A stretch of 12,413 nucleotides of DNA. Source: an uncultured Lachnospiraceae bacterium. GTDB lineage: Bacteria > Bacillota > Clostridia > Lachnospirales > Lachnospiraceae. The stretch is taken from positions 1 through 12,413 of the forward strand of contig CAJUDX010000082.1 in NCBI GenBank assembly GCA_910584785.1. Direction: 5' to 3'. The translations under genes were made by a program, and so were the position numbers. This document shows, piece by piece, positions 1-5,598 of this stretch. A model generated the notes under the pieces. That model saw only the letters and a list, made by a program, of their open reading frames with translations, was not told where the DNA came from and ran no database searches. Position 1 is the stretch's first letter; each line of letters opens with the position of its first letter.

Positions 1-24
1 GTTTGGTCGGATAATCCGCCAAAC
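1..24 (-). terminator. Stem-loop after the hemerythrin gene, likely terminator (cut by window edge)
   Basis: A hairpin begins 7 bases after the hemerythrin stop codon. Its outer arms GTTTGG (1-6) and CCAAAC (19-24) and inner arms CGGA (8-11) and TCCG (15-18) pair around a 3-base loop, with one unpaired base. The position suits a rho-independent terminator. The T-run expected on the minus strand would lie outside the window, so this is inferred. Confidence 0.55.
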
Positions 25-31
25 AATTGAA

Positions 32-577
32 TTAAGCGACTTCACGTCGCACCCCGTCATAATGATCGTCGATAAGTTCTGCTTTCAGACCAAATACATT
101 CTTTACCGCCTGACCGACCGCCTCCACAGCCGCTGCTGTTTCTGTTTGAGAAAAGGACGAATAAGCCGATACCGAAGATTTTTCCGCAGTAATTTCCTGA
201 TCTTCCGTCATAATATGCCCAGTGAGCCAGCCCAGCAAAACACCCAAAAAGCGCTCTGTCGCTATCTGGGAATAATCGGATAATTCCAGGGATTTTTTCA
301 GGGAAACCAGGGTCTGGTCCCGAAAAGTATCATGAATTTCTTTATGCCTGTCGTAGCCCCGGTAATTCACGGAGCGCATATAAGCCTCTTCTTCCAAAAA
401 ATGCTTCATGGTATAATCTTCCAGGAAGGCCAGTCCTCTTTTGCAGGCTTTCTGGTAGTTTTCCTCATTTTCCACCAGTTCAATTAAATTCCCCACAACC
501 TGAAAAAGCTTGGCATGAGCCTTATCGACAACCTCTACCCCGATATTCAGCCGCTCATTCCATACTACCTTATCCAT
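32..577 (-). CDS. Bacteriohemerythrin (hemerythrin-family O2/metal-binding protein) with C-terminal extension
   Basis: A 181-residue cytosolic protein of the hemerythrin family, four-helix bundles that bind O2 at a non-heme di-iron site. All seven expected ligands are visible in order: H21, H59, E63 (HFLEE), H78, H82, H121 and D126. The family has roles in oxygen sensing, delivery or protection, and in an anaerobe sensing or protection is the likeliest inference. The start at 577 is supported by AGAAAGGAG just upstream. Single-domain members are about 130-140 residues; here a Ser-rich linker and about 50 extra residues follow, ending HYDGVRREVA. That tail could be the stump of a longer C-terminal domain (see findings). 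It is transcribed alone from its own promoter, divergently from the lipoprotein. Confidence 0.93.
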   Translation of the reverse strand: MDKVVWNERLNIGVEVVDKAHAKLFQVVGNLIELVENEENYQKACKRGLAFLEDYTMKHFLEEEAYMRSVNYRGYDRHKEIHDTFRDQTLVSLKKSLELSDYSQIATERFLGVLLGWLTGHIMTEDQEITAEKSSVSAYSSFSQTETAAAVEAVGQAVKNVFGLKAELIDDHYDGVRREVA

Positions 578-655
578 GCCCTATTTTCTCCTTTCTAATT
601 ATTTACTTTTTTTGCAAAATTTGGAAAATTTTATAAAATTTCCTATTTGCCAACT

Positions 656-684
656 ATTATAGAGCAAAATTTAACAGAAAACAA
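656..684 (-). promoter_or_regulatory. Sigma-70 type promoter of the hemerythrin gene
   Basis: On the minus strand the sequence reads TTGTTT (684-679), a 17-bp spacer, then a perfect TATAAT (661-656). Transcription would start near 649 and leave a leader of about 70 bases. In that leader, 626-641 is a 16-bp perfect AT palindrome (AAATTTTATAAAATTT), between the start point and the ribosome site, which could be an operator. The promoter call is strong by consensus; the operator is a guess. Confidence 0.75.
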
Positions 685-737
685 TCATTTTTCGGGCATT
701 TAAAAATTTCTGAAAATTTCATTTCACCTGAAAATAA

Positions 738-766
738 TTGAAAACAATGATAAAATAAAATATAAT
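738..766 (+). promoter_or_regulatory. Sigma-70 type promoter of the lipoprotein gene
   Basis: TTGAAA (738-743), a 17-bp spacer and a perfect TATAAT (761-766) point toward the lipoprotein. The start point would fall near 773, giving a leader of about 80 bases. The ATG at 765 lies inside the -10 box and therefore cannot be the translation start, which supports starting at 855. Confidence 0.85.
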
Positions 767-854
767 GATATTGCTTTGCATTTCCTGCTCTCGTAATCCT
801 AAAACATTCAAAATCCACCCTATCGGGCTACAAAGAAAGGTAAGTGCCTGCCAT

Positions 855-2351
855 ATGAAAAAACAAGCTCTTTTTATTGTCCTTAGCCTGCTCCTTTTAC
901 TTTTCTCCGGCTGCATGGGCAGTGCCGAAACTATTAAATCATCCGCCCTGCCGTCCCGGGAAATGGATGTCATGAAAAATATTGATCCAAAGAATCCTTC
1001 CGCGGAAAACATTGACCTCAAAAACGAAGCCCTGACCGCCTACCGTGCGTTTTTAGCCTCCAAAGACTGGCACAGCCTTACCGCCACAGATCGCTATCCC
1101 CGGGGAGACAGCCGTGCTTCCTATGCTTTTGTCGATTGTAATGGGGATCAGGTGCCGGAGCTCTGCATTGACGGAGGAAATATTTATCATATTTACACCT
1201 TCCGAAACCAGAAGGTTGATCTTCTTTATGACTTTAATGACTACAGGCGTTATTCGTCTGTGCAGATACAGCCCCTTGCCGACGGGTCTTTTCTTATTTC
1301 CCAGCGGCTGGAAACCTGTTTTACCGATCCGAATGTGTATTCCGCTACTTCCTCTAACCGAAAAATCCCCCAAACCTCCGACGCACCACTCCCGGAAGAA
1401 GGAGGGGACATTTATGAATGGATTTCCTTGACCGAAGAAGATAAAATCCCCTTGACCGCAGAAGAAGGCGAAACCATCAAAACCGTCAAACATTATTTTA
1501 AGGTTCCCTTTGGAACACTGCCAAAACCAGACCAGGTTTGTTCCCACAGTGACTGCCGGGAAACCGCAGCTGCCTTTTTGGAAGTATGGCAAAATGCAGA
1601 ACTCCCGGTCGAGCAGTTTCCCCTTTTTCCCAAAGAAGAATGGGCTTATCTGGATGCTTTGGATGAGGGAAATGGAAATGTTTCCTTTGTCGTCGAGGAG
1701 GACGAACAGGAGGCATGGAAAGCCTACCAGGAAATTTTATCCGGCGATTTTTCAAGGGTAAAAAATCTGTCCGATCGAAGCCGTATCGCCTGCGACTATT
1801 CTTCTGATCCGGATACGGGAAGAGGTCTTTGGCGATATCTTCTTATGGACATCAATCATGACGGAAAAGATGAACTTCTTATCCGCTGTCAACCGGATGC
1901 GTCGGACTATAAAGATTTTGAACATGCATGGGGAAGATTTGTTGTTTTATCTTACGAAAATGGCTGGATAAACCTGCGCTTTTTGGGCGTTCTTCATGAA
2001 AGCTTTGTTCCGCTGAAAACCGGGCAGATGATCTTTATGGATAACTACGGCGGAGACTGGTATCTGGTCGTGGGACAACTTGAGGGAAGGATCGGAGAAA
2101 AGATCGGAAAAGATCATAATATGCTTCCCCTGTACGCATTGCGCAAAGATTATCAGGAAGATGGAGGATATCTTTACTTTTATTCACAGGACTGCAGCCT
2201 GCAGGGAGAACGAAGTTCCGAAGAAATATCACAGGAGGAATGGGAAGAAAAGATTGAAGAACTGCAAAAACAGCTTATTCCCGACGACGAATGGTTCCCG
2301 GCATCAGTATTTCTGCCTTCGCGGAATGTTGAGGGGTTTTCTGTTGGGTAA
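855..2351 (+). CDS. Secreted lipoprotein with two calcium-loop-like repeats, function unknown
   Basis: A 498-residue predicted lipoprotein. Residues 1-20 form a signal peptide: KK, a long Leu-rich core, then FSGC with C20 as the lipidated residue. The open frame extends upstream to 765, but that ATG sits within the promoter -10 box; the ATG at 855 follows an AAGAAAGG site (a rather long 14-base gap) and begins the signal peptide exactly. Two similar segments can be seen: residues 61-128, with FVDCNGDQVPEL near 92-103, and residues 289-376, with LMDINHDGKDEL near 330-341. Each has an A-Y helix start, a D-x-N-x-D-G/Q EF-hand-like loop ending in EL, then a stretch such as FVVLSYENG. Such loops are common in surface lipoproteins of Clostridia. 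The substrate is unknown. The last residues (NVEGFSVG) and the stop lie in a tandem duplication, so the C-terminus may not be ancestral. No terminator was seen after it. Confidence 0.85.
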   Translation: MKKQALFIVLSLLLLLFSGCMGSAETIKSSALPSREMDVMKNIDPKNPSAENIDLKNEALTAYRAFLASKDWHSLTATDRYPRGDSRASYAFVDCNGDQVPELCIDGGNIYHIYTFRNQKVDLLYDFNDYRRYSSVQIQPLADGSFLISQRLETCFTDPNVYSATSSNRKIPQTSDAPLPEEGGDIYEWISLTEEDKIPLTAEEGETIKTVKHYFKVPFGTLPKPDQVCSHSDCRETAAAFLEVWQNAELPVEQFPLFPKEEWAYLDALDEGNGNVSFVVEEDEQEAWKAYQEILSGDFSRVKNLSDRSRIACDYSSDPDTGRGLWRYLLMDINHDGKDELLIRCQPDASDYKDFEHAWGRFVVLSYENGWINLRFLGVLHESFVPLKTGQMIFMDNYGGDWYLVVGQLEGRIGEKIGKDHNMLPLYALRKDYQEDGGYLYFYSQDCSLQGERSSEEISQEEWEEKIEELQKQLIPDDEWFPASVFLPSRNVEGFSVG

Positions 2352-2523
2352 ACGGCTTAAGGTCCAACTCGGTTTTCTGTTGGGTAAACGGCTTAAGGTC
2401 CAACTTTGCCCCTGTTGCCAAAATATCTACAATTTCAAAAAGCTTATCTAAATTTTTATTTTGCTTTTGCGCAAGCTTTAGATCTTTTTTAAACTGTGTT
2501 GTAAATTTTACTTCATACTTCAA
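2275..2523 (-). pseudogene. yafQ: Truncated YafQ/RelE-family toxin remnant
   Basis: An 82-codon frame starting at TTG (2523), which overlaps the antitoxin stop by 11 bases, the usual coupling of type II toxin genes. The first 44 residues (MKYEVKFTTQFKKDL, KLFEIVDILATG, KLDLK) match the N-terminal pattern of YafQ-type mRNA interferases, which cut translated mRNA at the ribosome. After KLDLK the family sequence stops and is replaced by duplicated and flanking lipoprotein-tail DNA read in reverse. Known YafQ catalytic residues (E. coli H50, H63, D67, H87, F91) all lie past the break, so the product should have no RNase activity. The frame is still open, so a short peptide could be made. I am confident of the family and of the truncation. 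Confidence 0.8.
2335..2406. repeat. 36-bp perfect tandem duplication (two copies)
   Basis: Copy one is 2335-2370 and copy two is 2371-2406. They match at 35 of 36 positions, differing only in the last base. The unit is 12 codons long, so it stays in frame. On the plus strand the lipoprotein stop codon (2349-2351) lies in copy one. On the minus strand both copies are read in the toxin remnant as two LDLKPFTQQKT blocks. It sits exactly where toxin-like sequence ends, so it probably marks the rearrangement junction. Confidence 0.92.
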
Positions 2524-2785
2524 GTGCCTCTTTAAGTTTCTCCATGCTAGTATATCCTTTAATACTACTATCAGATGCAATACGCCTACCTTCCTCAATA
2601 GCCGCAATAGTTTCTGCATTTGGCACTTCCAGCTTTAATGAAAATGGAATCCCACATTCATGAATGGTTGCCCTTAAAAACATATTGATAGCTGTCGTCA
2701 TATTAAGACCCAATTCTGAAAAAATCATTTCTGCCTGTTCTTTAACTTCCTTATCCATACAAATATTCAGGTTCGTCGTCGCCAT
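2513..2785 (-). CDS. dinJ: DinJ/RelB-family type II antitoxin
   Basis: A 90-residue protein with a DinJ/RelB pattern: an N-terminal ribbon-helix-helix segment (TNLNICMDKEVKEQAEMIF, then SELGLNMTTAINMFL near 24-38) used for dimerisation and operator DNA binding. The C-terminal region, ending MEKLKEALEV, would wrap the toxin. The start at 2785 is preceded by AAGGAGG at ideal spacing. It lies 51 bases after the ABC ATPase stop on the same strand and may be cotranscribed with it; AT-rich -10-like sequence is present in the gap, but I see no convincing -35. It appears intact although its toxin is not, so it may persist as an orphan repressor or anti-addiction module. Confidence 0.9.
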   Translation of the reverse strand: MATTNLNICMDKEVKEQAEMIFSELGLNMTTAINMFLRATIHECGIPFSLKLEVPNAETIAAIEEGRRIASDSSIKGYTSMEKLKEALEV

Positions 2786-2836
2786 ATTATCAGCCTCCTT
2801 TTCATTTATAATATAGATTTACTTTTTGAGAAGTTT

Positions 2837-4561
2837 TTAAATTAAATTTTCTATTTTAAACAACTTTTCTTTTTGTGAAAGTTCCACAACTATATGTGCT
2901 TTATCCAATACAGCCGTTGGCAATTTATCTTTCAATATAGAAATAACCAGTTGTATATTTTTATGCTGGACAAATTCCGCAACATTAACAAGCTGATTGT
3001 CATGCATAAGTTCTTTTTTATCATTCAGCAAAAAATGAAGATGGGGTATATGTTCTTCTTCCGCAAAAAGAAGATAAGCTAAATCAAAGCAAAGAATTTC
3101 TCCCTGTTTTTTTCCAGGACTCATATTTGCATTAAAAGCATTGAATGTATAAAATTGCTGTCCTTTTTTATTAAGTTCTTTTTTATAGGTAAGAGCATAC
3201 TTTTCACCATATAATTCCTGTGAAGTAGTAGAAAAAAATTTATTAAATTTCTTAATCTGTTCCTTTAAAATCCCTTCAAAATCCCCGGAAAATAAATATT
3301 GGTCTATAACTTCTATTTGTCTATTTAGATGATTAATATTATCTTCAACCTCATCCAATTGACCGATAATACTTTCATATTCACCTTTTTTTCTATATTT
3401 TTCATTGAGTTCTGCTATTATTATCTCTAATTCTTTAAAAGAATCACCTTTAGAAACCCGTTCGGTCAATTTTCTTTCTTGTGCGATTAATGCTGACAGT
3501 TCATTATGATAGCCTTTAAGTTTTTCTATTATCTGAGGTAAATCTTGAGATATATATTTTACTTTTTCAACAACCATATTGTTATGATAAACAACTAAAT
3601 CTTCAAAAGTTTTTTGAACTCCCGAAATATTTAACTTTACCTCATTATATAATACCCTTAATTGCTGTAAATCAATATGTGAAATACTATTTTCCAATTC
3701 TTGTTTTGATTGCTCTATTAATTCTTTTCGCAACTCAAATTTGCTGATTAAGGAACTGACTTTATTAATATTATATTTTATTAGATTAAGCTGTTCCAGA
3801 TCTTTTTCCAGAGTTTCATTTAGGTTAAAAGAAGATTTCTTTTCATTTAAAGCCACAATATCATCTTCCAGTAATGCCAATGCAATTTCATATGTCGTTT
3901 TGCCTTGCTTTTTTTCTAATCTCTCCTTAAAAATATTCTCTTGTTTTATTTGAGCAGTTAGAGCTTGTTTCTTTGCTCCTTCATTAAAAGAACATCCCAA
4001 CAAATATAAATATAATGTTTCATATTCAACACCTGTAGTAAATGTATTTAATGTCTTTAGAGTATTATTAATTTTATCATCGCTATAACGTATATTATGA
4101 GATATTATTTGTCTAAATGTGGGTTTTTCGACATTCTTATTGGGTATAATTATTTTTTCTAATTCATCTTCAAAATCTTTTGCTGCTATAGATTTTCCAT
4201 TTATTTTTCTTATTGCCTTCTTTCCAGGCAAAAAATTTCTCTGAATTTCAATGTGCTTTTCATCATAATTGTCAAAACTTTCAACTAAAGTAAGGGTAAT
4301 CACAACTTGCTCATTGTTCAAAAAATCTTTTACTATTGTATAAATATCTTTTTTATTTTCTGTATCAGTAAAAATAATGTTTGGATTTGCCCCCAGGCAG
4401 AAATCGATTAATTTTAAAACTGTAGTTTTTCCCACATTATTTCCCGTTGATTTCGTATCGTCAATTGGAGTATCGTCAAGAATTAAATTAAGACCATTTT
4501 TAAACTCTATATCACGAATAATATTTGTACTGCTTTCTATTTTAAGTCTTTTTATAAACAT
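2837..4561 (-). CDS. ABC-3C system ATPase, DUF2326-like coiled-coil ABC/SMC-type protein
   Basis: A 574-residue SMC/RecN-like ATPase without membrane segments. The Walker A motif is STGNNVGKTT (G40-T47), preceded by the family-typical NGLNLILDD. A long charged region, roughly 170-440, should form a coiled coil. The signature loop is MSPGKKQGE (480-488), and the Walker B-like end is FLLNDKKEL (D514), followed by a typical NIQLVISILKDKLP strand. Walker B is atypical (ND instead of DE), as occurs in this group. The known layout of ABC-three-component systems puts such an ATPase last, after effector and middle component, exactly as here; it is thought to sense invading nucleic acid or replication structures and license the effector. 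The start ATG overlaps the middle-component stop by 10 bases, behind a GGGGGA site. The DNA is very AT-rich compared with gltBD, which suggests transfer. Confidence 0.85.
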   Translation of the reverse strand: MFIKRLKIESSTNIIRDIEFKNGLNLILDDTPIDDTKSTGNNVGKTTVLKLIDFCLGANPNIIFTDTENKKDIYTIVKDFLNNEQVVITLTLVESFDNYDEKHIEIQRNFLPGKKAIRKINGKSIAAKDFEDELEKIIIPNKNVEKPTFRQIISHNIRYSDDKINNTLKTLNTFTTGVEYETLYLYLLGCSFNEGAKKQALTAQIKQENIFKERLEKKQGKTTYEIALALLEDDIVALNEKKSSFNLNETLEKDLEQLNLIKYNINKVSSLISKFELRKELIEQSKQELENSISHIDLQQLRVLYNEVKLNISGVQKTFEDLVVYHNNMVVEKVKYISQDLPQIIEKLKGYHNELSALIAQERKLTERVSKGDSFKELEIIIAELNEKYRKKGEYESIIGQLDEVEDNINHLNRQIEVIDQYLFSGDFEGILKEQIKKFNKFFSTTSQELYGEKYALTYKKELNKKGQQFYTFNAFNANMSPGKKQGEILCFDLAYLLFAEEEHIPHLHFLLNDKKELMHDNQLVNVAEFVQHKNIQLVISILKDKLPTAVLDKAHIVVELSQKEKLFKIENLI

Positions 4562-4779
4562 AACTCGACATTCCCCCTTTCATTAACTTTAGCGGCATCA
4601 ATTAAATATAACCAATCAAGGCATAGAATAAAAACAGAAAAAGACATATCCGTTTTGTTTTTTAATATGGTAAACAATTGTACAATCGATTGACCATTAT
4701 TCTTCTGTAATTCCTTAAAAACTAATGCCCCATTATAGTAAATACTTAATTCTGGATGTATATTATCAGGCAATAACAT
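4552..4779 (-). CDS. ABC-3C system middle component (MC6-like)
   Basis: A 75-residue protein beginning MLLPDNIHPELSIYYNGALV and containing FSVFILCLDWLYLIDAAKVNE near the end. This layout (an LP[DN] start, a central helix, and an FxxxLDxLYLIgA helix before a short acidic tail) is the pattern I recall for ABC-three-component middle component 6. The frame is open further upstream to 4848, but the ATG at 4779 has GGAGG nine bases before it and matches the family start. It overlaps the effector stop by 14 bases and the ATPase start by 10, so the three genes are translationally coupled. Middle components are believed to bridge ATPase and effector. Assignment to subtype 6 is from memory of the family pattern. 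Confidence 0.8.
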   Translation of the reverse strand: MLLPDNIHPELSIYYNGALVFKELQKNNGQSIVQLFTILKNKTDMSFSVFILCLDWLYLIDAAKVNERGNVELCL

Positions 4780-5128
4780 AATTGTAACCCTCCGGGTTCT
4801 TAAATATCTTACATCGTATAAATGCATCAACAACCAATATAGACACACATATCTCCAATTCCTCGTATGGAATCTCTATATAATTTTTGCTATTTTTTAT
4901 CAATTCAATGACATCGTCCATAATTGTATAAAACAATTCCTGGGGGTCTGAAATTTCTCCTGTCAATTTATTATATATATTACGAATAACCGATAGAACG
5001 GAAAAACTTTTATTTACTCCCTGCTTATCAAATTCTTTATACTTTTCATCTAATTTACTATAAAAAATCTTATAATCATCTATAGTTTCCTTAACTGGCA
5101 TTAAGTCATTAAATTCTATTTTTTTCAT
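4766..5128 (-). CDS. C-terminal domain fragment of the ABC-3C effector (open part)
   Basis: A 120-residue open frame, all helical by appearance, with blocks typical of ABC-3C effector C-terminal domains: YSKLDEKYKEFDKQG near 22-36, NKSFSVLSVIR, and EELEICVSILVVDAFIRCKIF followed by KNPEGYNYVIA. This domain is thought to dock the effector onto the middle component and ATPase. It carries no catalytic domain by itself. An ATG at 5128 (or the TTG just before it) could start it, with GGAAGG about 14 bases upstream, a poor site. The frame is better viewed as the 3' part of the broken gene 4766-5333. If expressed, it could act as an inert or dominant-negative partner. Confidence 0.7.
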   Translation of the reverse strand: MKKIEFNDLMPVKETIDDYKIFYSKLDEKYKEFDKQGVNKSFSVLSVIRNIYNKLTGEISDPQELFYTIMDDVIELIKNSKNYIEIPYEELEICVSILVVDAFIRCKIFKNPEGYNYVIA

Positions 5129-5333
5129 CAATCAAATCTATACCTTCCATATTTTGCTTTATTGGATTAATATTTTTTAGACTATACCCTAATAAGTAAT
5201 TCATTAATTCCGCAAAAAAGGTTTCTGAATGAATATTCAAATCTAATAAATTAATTTTTCCACGATTTTTAATACGATAAGAAAGAATATTCAGCTTTTC
5301 TTCTATGTAATTAAATTATTCCGTTCTGTTCAT
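4766..5333 (-). pseudogene. Broken SMEK-domain ABC-3C effector
   Basis: Reading the minus strand from ATG 5333 (GGAG six bases upstream) gives MNRTE, a TAA at 5318-5316, then in the same frame FNYIEEKLNILSYRIKNRGK, NLLDLNIHSETFF and NMEGIDLIDEKNRI, ending at TAA 5111-5109. This is the conserved opening of SMEK-domain proteins, effectors in ABC-three-component systems; relatives have Y where the first stop lies and continue past IDLIDxxN into a QV(T/S) block missing here. At the A7 tract (5119-5125) the C-terminal docking frame takes over in another register; removing one A would join both. So three lesions are visible: a nonsense codon at position 6, an internal deletion of the rest of the SMEK/linker region, and a frameshift. 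The family assignment is by memory of the motif and is fairly firm; the biochemical role of SMEK is not established. Confidence 0.78.
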
Positions 5334-5533
5334 TACTTTCTCCATTTTTATACATTCCACAGTGTTGTATATTTCTTTTTTGGTTATCCTTCATCCTTAA
5401 ATTTTCTTTATTCTTAAATCCTTCTATTTGCTTTTAAATATAACATTTTCTGGATATTAAGTCAACTTACAATACCTTACAGTTATATGATTTATAACAG
5501 ACTATATACAAAAAACAAGCAGAATAAACATAT
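5334..5533. other. Noncoding spacer between the ABC-3C operon and the gltD terminator
   Basis: About 200 AT-rich bases holding the ABC-3C promoter and its leader. The leader also contains a 27-codon frame (5394-5311, minus strand), MKDNQKRNIQHCG and onward, with an AAGGA-like site; it overlaps the old effector start in another frame. I cannot tie it to a family, so it is not called as a gene. Nothing else is recognised here. Confidence 0.5.
5437..5465 (-). promoter_or_regulatory. Strong promoter of the ABC-3C operon with upstream direct repeat
   Basis: The minus strand reads TTGACT (5465-5460), a 17-bp spacer ending in an extended -10 TG (TGT), then TATATT (5442-5437). The start point near 5430 gives a leader of about 97 bases to the old effector ATG at 5333. 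Immediately upstream of the -35 box the hexamer TGTAAG occurs twice (5481-5476 and 5471-5466), ten bases apart, so on the same helix face: a plausible regulator site. The promoter looks intact although the first gene is broken. Confidence 0.75.
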
Positions 5534-5573
5534 AAAAAACAGGGAAGCACCAAACCATCTGCACTTCCCCTGT
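5534..5573 (-). terminator. Rho-independent terminator of gltBD
   Basis: Downstream of gltD the minus strand has ACAGGGGAAG (5573-5564) pairing with CTTCCCTGT (5547-5539), one bulged G, a loop of 16 bases, and then a T-rich run (TTTTTTATA). Position and shape fit a factor-independent terminator for the gltBD transcript, which also insulates the AT-rich island. Confidence 0.85.
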
Positions 5574-5598
5574 CACTATCTTCATATTTTTATCGATT

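Noticed and set aside
765..854. Upstream start of the lipoprotein frame at 765
   Set aside because: That ATG overlaps the -10 box of a consensus promoter, and the signal peptide begins only at 855.
1053..1592. 179-residue minus-strand frame inside the lipoprotein gene
   Set aside because: Lies antisense to a well-supported gene, has no ribosome site and no recognisable motif.
2820..2836. Short inverted repeat (ACTT/AAGT) between the ATPase and antitoxin genes as a terminator
   Set aside because: Only a 4-bp A/T stem without a proper T-run; too weak to call.
5311..5394. 27-codon frame in the ABC-3C leader
   Set aside because: Has a plausible start site but no family resemblance, and overlaps the old effector start; too little to call a gene.
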